Assembly (NCBI RefSeq): GCF_002904335.1
Contig: NZ_PPHF01000170.1
Span: forward strand, 1-56,347
Length of the DNA stretch: 56,347 nt
Direction of reading: 5' to 3'
DNA from: Amycolatopsis sp. CA-126428
Lineage (GTDB): Bacteria > Actinomycetota > Actinomycetes > Mycobacteriales > Pseudonocardiaceae
Shown: in pieces, positions 31,271 to 40,272 of the stretch
How positions within the stretch are numbered: position 1 is the first letter of the stretch
Layout: each line of letters begins with the position of its first letter
Notes under the pieces: model-generated
What the model saw: only the letters and a program-made list of their open reading frames with translations
Databases searched by the model: none
What the model was told of the DNA's origin: nothing
Translations under genes and position numbers: made by a program

Positions 31271-31813
31271 GTGGAGCGAATGGATGTGATCGCCGACGCA
31301 GCGATCGCGGTGATCGCGGCGGAGGGCATGCGCGGCCTGACCCACCGGGCGGTCGATCGCGCGGCGGCCCTGCCGGTGGGGTCGACGTCGTACTACGCGC
31401 GCACGCGGGCGGCGCTGCTGGAGCTGACGATCGCGCGGATCGTGGTCTTGGACCAGGCTCCGACTGAGTCGTCGGGATCCTTAGCGGAGTTCATCGCGGG
31501 CTACGCGTTCGAGGCGATCACTTCGGGGCGGACGCGGATGCTGGCGCGGTACGAGTTCGCGTTGGAAGCGACTCGGCGGCCGGAGCTGCGAGCGGTGTAC
31601 GACGAGGGCGGGTTGCAGATCCGCCGCCAAGCGGCGGCCGCGCTGAAGGCGGCTGGGTCGACGGACCCTTCGCGGCACGCGAGGGTGGTGGTGGACTGGA
31701 TGGAGGGGACGATCTTCGGGGCGCTGGCGGGGACGGGATCGCTTGCGCCGCCTGACTTGTCCGAGTTGGTGGCGAGCGCCCGGGAGATCCTGTCGGGCAT
31801 CGGCGTGGCGTGA
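31271..31813 (+). CDS. TetR-family regulator
   Basis: A 180-aa repressor. The N-terminal HTH (about 5-50) reads DVIADAAIAVIAAEGMRGLTHRAVDRAA then PVGSTSYYARTRAALL, as in TetR proteins; the rest is a helical ligand domain. Because the -10 box ends 8 nt upstream, GTG 31271 probably starts a leaderless message; ATG 31280 is the alternative. It diverges from the monooxygenase over the twin operators and should repress both. Confidence 0.88.
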   Translation: MERMDVIADAAIAVIAAEGMRGLTHRAVDRAAALPVGSTSYYARTRAALLELTIARIVVLDQAPTESSGSLAEFIAGYAFEAITSGRTRMLARYEFALEATRRPELRAVYDEGGLQIRRQAAAALKAAGSTDPSRHARVVVDWMEGTIFGALAGTGSLAPPDLSELVASAREILSGIGVA

Positions 31814-31828
31814 CGACCGGTCGCGAAG

Positions 31829-34800
31829 TCATTCACTCTCTCCGTGGTCAGCCAGGTATCTGCGGGTATTCAGGGTGTCGAGGTGGTTCGGCCCCAGCAC
31901 CCGCACCTGGTCGGAGAGCAATCGTTCGAGCGCGTCGCGCGCGGCGGCCGGGTCGCCGGCTTCCGCCTGCCAAGCGGCGAGATTGGCGCGGACGGTGAGC
32001 GTCTGAGGGTGATCCGGCCCGAGAATCCGCAGCTGGTCGGCAAGGACTTCCTCGAGCGCGTCGACTGCAGCGGCGGGATCGCCCGCTTGCCCGCGCAGGT
32101 CGGCGAGATTGTTACGAGTGCGCAGGGTATGCGGGTGATCCCGGCCAAGGACCCGCAGCTGGTCGGCAAGGACTTCCTCGAGCGTATCGATGACATCGGC
32201 GGCGGCGTCGCCTGCTCGCTCCCGCAAGGCAGCGAGGTTGCCGCGAGTTCCGAGCGTCTGCGGGTGGTCCGGGCCGAGGATCTGCAGTTGGTCCGTGAGA
32301 AGTTCTTCGAGTGCGACGACGGCACCGGTGAAGTCGCCGGCTCGGGCGCGCCAGAACGCGACGTTGCTGCGGGTTCCGAGCGTCTGCGGGTGGTCCGGGC
32401 CGAGGATCTGCAGCTGGTCCGCCAGCAGCTCCTCGAAAGCTTCGCAGGCACGAGTCACGTCGCCGCTTTCCCCGCTCCAGTGTGCGATACCGCTGCGGGT
32501 GCTGAGTGCGTCGGGATGGGACGGTCCGACAATCCGCAGGTAGTCGGCCAGCAGTTCCTCCAGCGCTTCGGCGGCGCCGCCGGGATCACCGGCGTCCCCG
32601 CGCCGGCCCGCCAGGCTGGCGCGGGTGCTGAGGGTGTGGGGATGGTCCGGGCCGAGGATCCGCAGGCGGTCGGCAAGCAAGTCCTCGAGGGCGGCGGCAG
32701 CGCCGAGGGGATCCCCCGCCTCTGCCCGCCAGCGCGCCAGGCTGTTCCGGGTCGTCAATGTGCCGAGGTCGTCCGGACCCAGGACCCGCAGGTAGTCGGC
32801 CAGCAGAACATCCAGCAGTTCAGCAGCCCCGGCGGGATCACCGGCTTCCCCGCGCCAGTAGGCGATGTTGTTGCGGGTGACGAGGGTGTTCGGGTTTGCC
32901 GGACCGAGGATGCGCAGTTGGTCGGCGAGTACTTCCTCGAGGGTTTCGGCGGCACCGGCGGGATCACCTGATTCTCCGCGCCAAGCGGCCAGGTTGGCGT
33001 TGGTGCTCAAGGTGTCGGCGTGGTCCGGACCCTGGAGCCGCAGCCGATCCGCGAGCAGCTCCTCCAGCGCCCGGGCCGCGCCGGTGGGATCTCCGGCTGC
33101 CCCGCGCCATGCGGCGAGCCTGGCGCGGGCGGCAAGTGTGTCGGGGTGATCAGCGCCGAAGTAGCGAAGCGCGCAATCGTGAAGCTGCGTGGCTGCGGTG
33201 ATGGCCGAGTCGAGCAGGCCGGCGTCGCCGAGACTTTCCAACGCGCGCCACAGCAGCGGATGTCCGACGGAACACCACAGTCCCTGTTCGGCGGTTTCCC
33301 GGAGCACGGCGGTATTGGAGCGGAGGGCCTCGCGCAGTTCGTGATCGCTTTCGATGTCGGGCCACAGGGCGAGGAGCGCATCTGCGGCTGCCCATGCCAG
33401 GTCGGCCAGGGCCTCTTCGTCGAGCGAGTCACGAACGACGCGTTGGACGAGCGCGTGCACGCGAATCGCGTGCGGGGGCTCTTGGGGGTCCAGGGAAAGC
33501 AGGCTGAACCTGTGCAGGGATTCGAGCCCGGCCTGAGCCTGCTCGGCGGTGAGGTCGCGTCCGAGACGCTCGGCGAGGTGGTTGGTGACGGCTTCGGTCG
33601 AGAAGGCAGCCGCGGGGATGCCGGACGAATCGAGGAGCGAAGTGAGTTCCAGCACCGGCTGAGCCAGCCCCGCCGGTGCAAGCTGGTTCGCAGCGTCGAT
33701 CGAAATGGCCCACGTGGCGGCGACCGTCTGTTCGTGCTCGTCCGGGAGTTCGTGTACTTCAGGGAGAATGTCCCGCAGTGCCGTCCGGCGTTCGGCGAGC
33801 CGAACGCGGTAGCCGGCGGTGCTGAGCAGGGGTTTGTTGATCAGGTAGGCGGCCGCTTGGGCCAGTGCCAGTGGCAGGTGTCCCAAGTCTCCGGCCAATT
33901 CCGCGAGTGTGGCCTTGTCACTGTCGGTACGCGCCCGGGCGGGAAGTTTCTCGACCAGGTAGTTCAGCCCTTCGATGGGCGTGTACAGGCCGACTTCGAC
34001 GATCTGCCGGCGGTGCCCGCGCAGCACGGCGTCGCGGCGGCGAGTGGTCAGCACCACCTGGCCCACGGCTGAATGAGGTGGCCACAACCCGGTGATGTGC
34101 GCCGGCTGTTGGAGGTCGTCGAAGACGATCAGCCACCGACGCGAGGTTTCGGCAAGCCATGCCAGCAGGCGTCGCCACGCACGCTCCGGCGTCGCCGGGT
34201 CTGCGCCGAGCAGATCCACCGCGACGTCGGTGTATGCCGCAATGATGGCGTCGCGGCTGCGCGCCGAAATCCACAGCAGCAGATCGACGTCGTCCGCGTC
34301 CCACCGAGTGTGCGCGTGATGGGCGGCGACCTGGGTCTTCCCCACCCCGCCCAGCCCGGTCAGAACGATCGTGGGAATGGTCGCTGCTCCGGCGAGGGCT
34401 GTGGTGCCTCGGCCGTCGACGGTCCTGGTCAGCTGTTCGGCGACCTCGCGGACTTGGAACCCGTCGGCCCGGACCGGCACGGCACCGAACATCCGCCGCG
34501 AAGGAGTTGGTTGCTGCGGAGCCTCCGGCCGCGACTGCCGCAGCCGCGCGGCAGGGTGCCGGCTGTCGGTCTCGAGCTGTTCGGTGAGGATGTCGTGATA
34601 GGCCCGAAGCCGCTTGAGCGTCGTCTCGAGCGGCAGGTCCGTGCCGTGGGCATGCCCAGCGGCGACGCAGGCCCTCCCGTAGGCCGCGATGCGCTCCCAC
34701 GGAGGTGCCTTTTTGAACTTGCCTGACAGGAGATCCGATAGCGATGACCTGCTCAGAGCGTTGTCGCGCTCGCGATCGAAGGACAGCAGCTCCGCCTGGG

Positions 34801-34876
34801 ACGGACGTCCGGCGGCGGCGAGCAACTCCGCCAGCTTGCCGACGAACCACCTCCGCGGGTTCGTTCCTGTGTCCAC
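31829..34876 (-). CDS. STAND NTPase: HTH-like N-terminus, NB-ARC, TPR array
   Basis: A 1015-aa signalling ATPase. Residues 5-75 resemble an XRE-like helical domain (SRSSLSDLLSGKFKKAPPWE). The NB-ARC-type NTPase has Walker A GLGGVGKT (174-181), Walker B WLIVFDDL (248-255), sensor VVLTTRRR (274-281) and LGHLPLALAQ (331-340), the GLPL-type motif. A winged-helix/linker region follows (about 385-500), then about 10.5 TPR-like 42-residue repeats from 573 to the end (GPDHPxTLxTRxNLAxWRGEAGDPAGA). Such proteins stay inactive until the repeats sense a ligand, then oligomerise. No nuclease, protease or TIR effector is fused. GTG 34876 has GGGGAGG 5 nt upstream. Divergent from a 38-aa peptide gene. Confidence 0.9.
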   Translation of the reverse strand: MDTGTNPRRWFVGKLAELLAAAGRPSQAELLSFDRERDNALSRSSLSDLLSGKFKKAPPWERIAAYGRACVAAGHAHGTDLPLETTLKRLRAYHDILTEQLETDSRHPAARLRQSRPEAPQQPTPSRRMFGAVPVRADGFQVREVAEQLTRTVDGRGTTALAGAATIPTIVLTGLGGVGKTQVAAHHAHTRWDADDVDLLLWISARSRDAIIAAYTDVAVDLLGADPATPERAWRRLLAWLAETSRRWLIVFDDLQQPAHITGLWPPHSAVGQVVLTTRRRDAVLRGHRRQIVEVGLYTPIEGLNYLVEKLPARARTDSDKATLAELAGDLGHLPLALAQAAAYLINKPLLSTAGYRVRLAERRTALRDILPEVHELPDEHEQTVAATWAISIDAANQLAPAGLAQPVLELTSLLDSSGIPAAAFSTEAVTNHLAERLGRDLTAEQAQAGLESLHRFSLLSLDPQEPPHAIRVHALVQRVVRDSLDEEALADLAWAAADALLALWPDIESDHELREALRSNTAVLRETAEQGLWCSVGHPLLWRALESLGDAGLLDSAITAATQLHDCALRYFGADHPDTLAARARLAAWRGAAGDPTGAARALEELLADRLRLQGPDHADTLSTNANLAAWRGESGDPAGAAETLEEVLADQLRILGPANPNTLVTRNNIAYWRGEAGDPAGAAELLDVLLADYLRVLGPDDLGTLTTRNSLARWRAEAGDPLGAAAALEDLLADRLRILGPDHPHTLSTRASLAGRRGDAGDPGGAAEALEELLADYLRIVGPSHPDALSTRSGIAHWSGESGDVTRACEAFEELLADQLQILGPDHPQTLGTRSNVAFWRARAGDFTGAVVALEELLTDQLQILGPDHPQTLGTRGNLAALRERAGDAAADVIDTLEEVLADQLRVLGRDHPHTLRTRNNLADLRGQAGDPAAAVDALEEVLADQLRILGPDHPQTLTVRANLAAWQAEAGDPAAARDALERLLSDQVRVLGPNHLDTLNTRRYLADHGESE
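31832..33160 (-). repeat. 126-bp tandem coding repeats (TPR array)
   Basis: Ten full copies and one half copy of a 42-codon unit, one copy (the eighth) longer by a codon. Copies are similar at the DNA level (for example the recurring minus-strand phrase for GPDHPQTL), so the array can recombine and change copy number. Variation concentrates in residues after the GDP motif. Confidence 0.85.
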
Positions 34877-34894
34877 TCGTCCTCCCCGGCTCCG

Positions 34895-34978
34895 AAGTTC
34901 CGGAACCGTCCGGACTCCGGAATCCGGAAAGCTAGCTCATCCGGCTCATCCGGACTCCGGTCTCCGGGGTGCTCCGGG
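34895..34978. promoter_or_regulatory. CCGG-rich repeat array in the STAND/peptide promoter
   Basis: About ten TCCGG units in 80 bp. A 12-mer TCCGGACTCCGG occurs exactly at 34909 and 34949, 40 bp apart (near four helical turns), each followed by a further TCCGG. The region separates the STAND gene from the divergent small-peptide gene and looks like a multi-site regulator array. Confidence 0.55.
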
Positions 34979-35064
34979 ATCGGCCCACCCGAATGGCGCA
35001 CTGCCTCATCGTGGTGAGCAGCCGGCCGGACGAAAAGACCGGCCACCACCACGAGGAGACAGTC

Positions 35065-35181
35065 ATGACTCGCCACCGCAAGCGCCTGCCGCGTCCGTTG
35101 GTCAGCACGATCATCAAGGGGGTCGTCTCCGGGATCGTTCGAGCCTTGATCGACTTGCTGATGCCTCACGAGGGCCTCTGA
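35065..35181 (+). CDS. 38-aa cationic amphipathic peptide
   Basis: ATG 35065 has a perfect SD GAGGAG 6 nt upstream, which argues for real translation. The N-terminus is very basic (TRHRKRLPRP), followed by a hydrophobic helix from about 12 to 33 (VSTIIKGVVSGIVRALIDLL) with Lys18, Arg26 and Asp30 on one face. No signal peptidase site. It reads as a membrane-active or membrane-anchored micropeptide. Divergent from the STAND NTPase with a shared promoter region, so a functional pair is plausible. Too short for family assignment. Confidence 0.65.
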   Translation: MTRHRKRLPRPLVSTIIKGVVSGIVRALIDLLMPHEGL

Positions 35182-35212
35182 AGGACATGGGCGTGCCTGG
35201 CCCGGCCGGACG

Positions 35213-35998
35213 TCAGGCGTCCCGGCGGCGCAGCACCGCCCCGCCCACCAGCAGCGCCGCCGCGGCCCAAGCCGCGCAGATCGCCAACCCCACCCAAGGC
35301 GCGTATGGTGCGGCCGCCATCGTGATCGGGTTGGGCCGGCCCGCCTCGACCATTGCGTTCACCCCCGCGATGCCCGGGAAGTACGGCACCGCCTCCGGCG
35401 AACCCAGCGATGCCACGATCAGCGGCAGCGGGACCAGCAGCACGATCACCGACACCAGCGTCCCCGCCGCGCTGCGCAACGCCCAGCCGATGCCCGTGCA
35501 CAACAAACCCAGCAGCGCGAAGTAGCCGCCCGTGCCCGATGCCGTTGTGAAGGCCGCTTCGAACGATGTCGGCAGGCCGTGGCCGTTCATCACCGCTGTG
35601 GTCAAAGCCATCCCCGCGCACGACAGCAGCACCCCGTACGCGAACAGGACCGGCAGGACCACCGCCGCCTTCGCCAGGACCACCCGAAAGCGGACTGGGG
35701 TCCACAGCAGTGTCGAGCGGATGCCGCCGCTCGCGTACTCGCTTGTCACGAACAGCGTTGCCAGGGCGATCACCGCGAACTGGGTCAAGTAGAACCCGCC
35801 GCCGAGGGTGATCGTGTTGGCGGCCTGCGGGTCGTCGCCGATGTGCTGGGCGATGGCCGACAGCGTTTCGTAGCACAACATCAGGACCGTTCCTGCCACC
35901 AAGCACCACCACGTTGCCCGGACCGACCAGAACTTCGTCCACTCCGCGGCCACCGCGCCCGGGAGCCCGCCGCCGCGTACTTCGGCTGCTGTGGTCAT
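35213..35998 (-). CDS. ABC transporter permease (ABC-2 type)
   Basis: A 261-aa membrane protein with six helices and an extended first loop, typical of ABC-2 exporters in which an ATPase gene precedes the permease. EYASGGIRSTLLWTPVRFRV is the family-typical cytoplasmic segment. ATG 35998 overlaps the ATPase stop (ATGA). The substrate (drug, lipid or bacteriocin-like peptide) is unknown. Its 3' end faces the 38-aa peptide gene. Confidence 0.87.
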   Translation of the reverse strand: MTTAAEVRGGGLPGAVAAEWTKFWSVRATWWCLVAGTVLMLCYETLSAIAQHIGDDPQAANTITLGGGFYLTQFAVIALATLFVTSEYASGGIRSTLLWTPVRFRVVLAKAAVVLPVLFAYGVLLSCAGMALTTAVMNGHGLPTSFEAAFTTASGTGGYFALLGLLCTGIGWALRSAAGTLVSVIVLLVPLPLIVASLGSPEAVPYFPGIAGVNAMVEAGRPNPITMAAAPYAPWVGLAICAAWAAAALLVGGAVLRRRDA

Positions 35999-36909
35999 GC
36001 CGATACCCCGTATTCCACCGAAGAAGCCGTCAGTTCCATGTACGCCTGCTCGAGCGATGCCGTCCGCTCGGCGAGGCCGTGCACGCGGATCCCCAGCTCG
36101 TGCACGAGGTCGCCGACGCGGGTGACGTCGATGCCGTCCACCACCAGCTCTCCCGGCTCGCCCGGGTGTGTCAGCCCGCCTTCGGCTCGCAACCGCGCGT
36201 CCAGCGAAGAGCGTTCGGCGTCGGCCGGGACGCGGACCGAGACCGTCGTGCGGGAATGGCCCGCGATGAACTCCGCCACCGGTGCGTCGGCCAGCAGCTT
36301 GCCCTTGCCGATCACCACCAGGTGGTCGGCGGTCAGCTGCATCTCGCTCATCAGGTGGCTCGAGACGAACACCGTCCGCCCCTCGGCCGCCAGCGAGCGC
36401 ATCAGCTGTCGCACCCAGCGGACGCCGTCCGGGTCGAGGCCGTTCACCGGCTCGTCGAACAGCAGCACCGCCGGGTCGCCGAGCAGCGCGCCCGCGATGC
36501 CGAGCCGCTGTCCCATGCCGAGCGAGAACTGCCCGGCCCGCTTGCCGGCGACGTCCGACAGCCCGACCGTCGCCAGGACTTCCTCCACGCGGCTCGCCGC
36601 GATGCCGTTGCTGCGGGCCATGGCCAGCAGGTGCTTCCCGGCGCTGCGGCCGGGGTGCAGGGCTTTGGCGTCGAGCAGCGCGCCGACCTCGCGCAGCGGG
36701 TGCCGCAGCTCGGCGTAGCGCCGGCCGCCGACCAGGGCTTCGCCCGCCTGCGGGTGGTCGAGCCCGACGGTCATCCGCATGGTCGTCGACTTCCCGGCGC
36801 CGTTGGGGCCGAGAAACCCGGTCACCCGCCCCGCGGCGACGTCGCAGGTGAGCGCGTCGACGACGGTCTTCTCCCCGTAGCGCTTCGTGAGTCCCCTGAG
36901 TGTGATCAT
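35995..36909 (-). CDS. ABC transporter ATP-binding protein (DrrA-like exporter)
   Basis: A 304-aa ATPase: Walker A GPNGAGKST, signature in degenerate form FSLGMGQRLGIA, Walker B VLLFDEP and H loop SSHLMSE. The C-terminal 85 residues follow the pattern of DrrA/BcrA-type ATPases. Pairs with the permease by overlap. ATG 36909. Confidence 0.9.
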   Translation of the reverse strand: MITLRGLTKRYGEKTVVDALTCDVAAGRVTGFLGPNGAGKSTTMRMTVGLDHPQAGEALVGGRRYAELRHPLREVGALLDAKALHPGRSAGKHLLAMARSNGIAASRVEEVLATVGLSDVAGKRAGQFSLGMGQRLGIAGALLGDPAVLLFDEPVNGLDPDGVRWVRQLMRSLAAEGRTVFVSSHLMSEMQLTADHLVVIGKGKLLADAPVAEFIAGHSRTTVSVRVPADAERSSLDARLRAEGGLTHPGEPGELVVDGIDVTRVGDLVHELGIRVHGLAERTASLEQAYMELTASSVEYGVSA

Positions 36910-36987
36910 GCGTCGAAGTCTGCGGTCCGCGGGGGTGCGCGGGCATCGGACGACGGTCGCGGGCCGCCCCCGACTTTCGTCAGGGTT

Positions 36988-39390
36988 TCAGGAACGGCGG
37001 CGGGTGTGCCGGGTCGGGACGGCGGCCGCGGGGTCCTCCGGCCAGGGGTGCTTCGGGTACCGGCCACGCAGGTCGGCGCGCACGGCCGGGTAGCCGGACG
37101 TCCAGAAGGACGCGAGGTCGGCGGTGATCGCCGCGGGCCGGCCGGCGGGGGAAAGCAGGTGCAGCACCACCGGGACGCCGGCGAGCACCGGGGTTTCGGT
37201 CCAGCCGAAGGTCTCCTGGAGCTTCACGGCGAGCACGGGCCGGTCACCGCGGTAGTCGACGCGGATGTGCGACCCCGACGGCACTTCGAGGCGGTCCGGG
37301 GCGAGGTCGTCGAGTTTCGCCGCGTCCGGCCAGGGGAGGAGGGCCTTCAGGGCGGTACCCGCGTTGAGGTTCGCCAGGTCCGCCTTCCGGCGGGCGGTGC
37401 CGAGGTCGAGCCAGCTGTCCACATCGGACAACAGGGCGGCGTCGTCGACCGGGGGCCACGGCGGGCCGAGGACGCGGTGCAGGAACGCCATCCGTTCACG
37501 GAGGCGCAGCGCGTCCTGGCTCCACTTGAGGAGGCCGAGTCCCTCGGACTTCAGGCCGGCGAGCAGGGCGGCGCGGACGTCGGCGTTCTTCAGCGGCTTC
37601 TCGGACAGCACGATGGCGCCGAGCTTGCGGACCCGCCGGGCGACGACGTCACCGTCCCAGGTGACTTCGTCCACTTCGGACACCGTGCCGGCGCGGACGG
37701 CGAGGGTTTCGTCGGCGGCCGCGGCGAGGCGGATGGTGCCGTGGACGCGGCCGGGATCGCGGGTGGCTTCGGCGATCGCCAGCCACTCGGCGTCGAGGCC
37801 GCTGCCGGGCGGGAGCTCGGCGGCGGTGCCCCCGGCCATGAGGTACACGGGCGCGCCGCCGGGACGCCGCTTGGCGAGCCGCTCGGGATGGGCGAGGGCG
37901 ACGACCAGCGCGGGATCGGCCGAAGCCGGACGCTGGGCCCGCCGTCCCGGGACCAGGCCCTCCAGCCGCCGCGCTTCCCGCTTCCAGCGCCGCGCTCCTT
38001 CGTCGCCCGCCGAGCGCAGGCGGCGCAGCTCCGCCGCCACGTCCGTCAGCGTCGCACCCGCGTCCAGCAGCGCCACCACCTCCGCGGCGTTGCGGGCGCC
38101 CACCTCGGAAGATCCGTCCAGCAGTGCGCGGGCCAGCCGCGGGTGCAGGCCCAGCTCGGCCATCCGCCGTCCGCGCTGGGTCACCGTCCCGTTCGTGGCC
38201 GTCGCGCCCAGCGTCACCAGCAGGGCCCGGCCCGCCGCCAGCGCGCCTTCGCCCGGGGGGTCCCACCAGGCCAGTCCGCTGCCGTCGGGTGTCGACCAGC
38301 ACGCCAGCTCCAGCGCCAGCCGGGCCAGCTCGGCCGTGCGGATCTCCGGCTCGGGGTACGCCGGCAGCGTCGCCTGCTCGTGCTCGGCCCAGCAGCGGTA
38401 CGCCCGCCCGGGTGCCTCGCGGCCCGCGCGGCCGGACCGCTGCGCGGCCACCGCCGCCGACACCCGGACCGTCGCGAGCCCCGGCAGCCCGCGCCGGTGG
38501 TCGACGCGCGGCACGCGCGCCAGCCCGGAGTCCACCACCGAGCGCACGCCCGGGACCGTCAGGCTCGACTCCGCCACCGCCGTCGCCAGCACCACCCGCC
38601 GCCGGTCACGCGGCCGCAGCGCGTCATCCTGGTGCGCCGCCGACAACCGGCCGTGCAGCGGAAGAACGTCCACAGCGTCCAATTCGGACAGACGCAGTAA
38701 ACCCGCTGTCCGGGCGATCTCTCCGGCGCCGGGCAGGAAAGCCAGCACATCGCCGTCCCCCTCGGACAACGCTGTTCTTACCGCCCGGGCGACACAGGCC
38801 TCGGCGCGCTCACCGCGAGCGGGCGGGACGTAGGAGAACTCCACCGGGTACGTCCGAGCCGTGGCCGTCACCACGGGGGCGTCGCCGAGCAGGGCCGCGA
38901 GCCGCCCGGACGCGACCGTCGCCGACGTCGCCAGCAGCCGCAGGTCCTCGCGCAGCCCGGCGCGGACGTCCAGGAGCAGCGCGAGCAGCAGGTCGGCGTC
39001 CAGGTGCCGCTCGTGGCATTCGTCGAGCAGCACCGTCGAGACGCCGGGCAGCTCCGGGTCGCCCTGCACGCGCCGCACCAGCAGCCCCGACGTCACGACC
39101 TCGATGCGGGTCCGCGCCGACACCTTCCGGTCGCCGCGCACGGCGTAGCCGACCGTCTCGCCGACCGGCTCACCCAGCAGCGCGGCCATCCGAGCCGCCG
39201 CCGCGCGCGCCGCCAGCCGTCGCGGCTCGGCGACCACGACCCGGCCCGGGGTGGCTTCCGCGAGGGCGAGCGGGACCAGCGTCGTCTTCCCCGTGCCGGG
39301 CGGCGCCACGAGCACCGCGGCGCCGCGTTCGTCGAGCGCGGCGACGACGTCCGGCAGCACGGACCGGACCGGCAGGTCGGGGAGCTTCAC
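36988..39390 (-). CDS. hrpB: ATP-dependent RNA helicase HrpB
   Basis: An 800-aa DEAH-box helicase. Walker A APPGTGKT (29-36), the DEAH-type box DECH (123-126), LLATSAT, and QRSGRAGR as motif VI are in order, followed by the ratchet and the long HrpB-specific C-terminal domain. Role inferred as RNA remodelling; HrpB is often non-essential. GTG 39390 overlaps the stop of the upstream solute-binding gene (GTGA). Two copies of the short dyad (37417-37429, 37669-37681) and a loose third near 38677 lie inside it. Confidence 0.93.
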   Translation of the reverse strand: MKLPDLPVRSVLPDVVAALDERGAAVLVAPPGTGKTTLVPLALAEATPGRVVVAEPRRLAARAAAARMAALLGEPVGETVGYAVRGDRKVSARTRIEVVTSGLLVRRVQGDPELPGVSTVLLDECHERHLDADLLLALLLDVRAGLREDLRLLATSATVASGRLAALLGDAPVVTATARTYPVEFSYVPPARGERAEACVARAVRTALSEGDGDVLAFLPGAGEIARTAGLLRLSELDAVDVLPLHGRLSAAHQDDALRPRDRRRVVLATAVAESSLTVPGVRSVVDSGLARVPRVDHRRGLPGLATVRVSAAVAAQRSGRAGREAPGRAYRCWAEHEQATLPAYPEPEIRTAELARLALELACWSTPDGSGLAWWDPPGEGALAAGRALLVTLGATATNGTVTQRGRRMAELGLHPRLARALLDGSSEVGARNAAEVVALLDAGATLTDVAAELRRLRSAGDEGARRWKREARRLEGLVPGRRAQRPASADPALVVALAHPERLAKRRPGGAPVYLMAGGTAAELPPGSGLDAEWLAIAEATRDPGRVHGTIRLAAAADETLAVRAGTVSEVDEVTWDGDVVARRVRKLGAIVLSEKPLKNADVRAALLAGLKSEGLGLLKWSQDALRLRERMAFLHRVLGPPWPPVDDAALLSDVDSWLDLGTARRKADLANLNAGTALKALLPWPDAAKLDDLAPDRLEVPSGSHIRVDYRGDRPVLAVKLQETFGWTETPVLAGVPVVLHLLSPAGRPAAITADLASFWTSGYPAVRADLRGRYPKHPWPEDPAAAVPTRHTRRRS

Positions 39391-40217
39391 TTCGCCGTGA
39401 CCTCGGGAGGCGGGGGCAGCTGGTAACCGGACGGGCCGATGTTCGCGTTGAGCGAGCGCAGCCATTCGCCGGAGGAGATCATCTTCCGGATCGCGTCGTC
39501 GACCGCGGCCACCCCCTGGGTGTCGTCCTTGCGCAGGCCCACGCCGTAGCTCTCCTTCGAGAACGGCTTCCCGACGATCTTCAGCAGCTCCGGGTCTCGC
39601 GCGACGTAGCCCGCCAGGATCACCGCGTCCGTGGTCACCGCGTCGATCTGCCCGGCGAGCAGCGCGGTCACGCAGTCGGAGTACCGCGGGTACTCGACCA
39701 GCTGGACGGCCTGGGCGTACTTGTCCTTCACCTGCTGCGCCGGCGTCGACCCGGTGACCGAGCACAGCCGGCGGCCGTTGAGCGCCTCCGGCCCGGCGAT
39801 GTCGGCCGACGTCCGCCGCACCAGCAGGTCCTGGCCGGTGGTGAAGTACGGGCCGGCGAACGACACGACCTGCTTACGCTTGTCGGTGATCGAGTAGCTC
39901 GCCACGACCAGGTCGACCGCGCCGGAAGTGAGGTCCGTCTCCCGCGTCGCCGACGTCGTCTCGCGCCACGTGATGTCCTTCGCCGGCACACCGAGCTCAC
40001 TCGCGACGAAAGTCGCGACATCGACGTCGAACCCGACGAACCGGCCGTCGATGGTGTGCTCGGAAAGCCCCGGCGCGTCGAACCGGATGCCGATGGTCAG
40101 GTGATCCGTGGCACTCGCCCGGGTGACGAGCGAGTCCGTCGGCGAAACCTTCGCCGGGCCACAGGCCGACGCGGTGACCAGCAGCAACAACGAGCCGAAG
40201 AGCGTGCGCCACCGCAT
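39387..40217 (-). CDS. extracellular solute-binding lipoprotein, family 3
   Basis: A 276-aa lipoprotein: signal peptide with lipobox ending at Cys19 (LVTASAC). The mature part has the family 3 layout: IGIRFDAPG, FVGFDVDVATFVASELG, VDLVVASYSITDKRKQVVSFAGPYF, and TGSTPAQQVK. Such proteins bind polar amino acids such as glutamate for an ABC importer, but no permease or ATPase of that type is adjacent. Coupled by overlap to hrpB, an unrelated neighbour. Confidence 0.88.
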   Translation of the reverse strand: MRWRTLFGSLLLLVTASACGPAKVSPTDSLVTRASATDHLTIGIRFDAPGLSEHTIDGRFVGFDVDVATFVASELGVPAKDITWRETTSATRETDLTSGAVDLVVASYSITDKRKQVVSFAGPYFTTGQDLLVRRTSADIAGPEALNGRRLCSVTGSTPAQQVKDKYAQAVQLVEYPRYSDCVTALLAGQIDAVTTDAVILAGYVARDPELLKIVGKPFSKESYGVGLRKDDTQGVAAVDDAIRKMISSGEWLRSLNANIGPSGYQLPPPPEVTAK

Positions 40218-40260
40218 CCGGCCGCTCCCTCCGCCTCACGTTGTTCTCAGGTCCTCCCGT

Positions 40261-40266
40261 TAGCCT
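40261..40266 (+). promoter_or_regulatory. -10 box of the MauE-like gene
   Basis: TAGCCT ends 6 nt before GTG 40273, again predicting a leaderless message. It lies in the 55-bp divergent gap with the solute-binding gene. Confidence 0.5.
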
Positions 40267-40272
40267 AAGTGC

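Noticed and set aside
31832..33160. The 126-bp repeats as a CRISPR or non-coding satellite
   Set aside because: The period is a whole number of codons, the frame stays open, and the translation is a TPR-like array; no repeat-spacer structure exists.
36988..39765. Extending hrpB upstream to 39765
   Set aside because: The extension reads through the solute-binding protein gene in another frame. GTG 39390 has the family start and a clean GTGA overlap.
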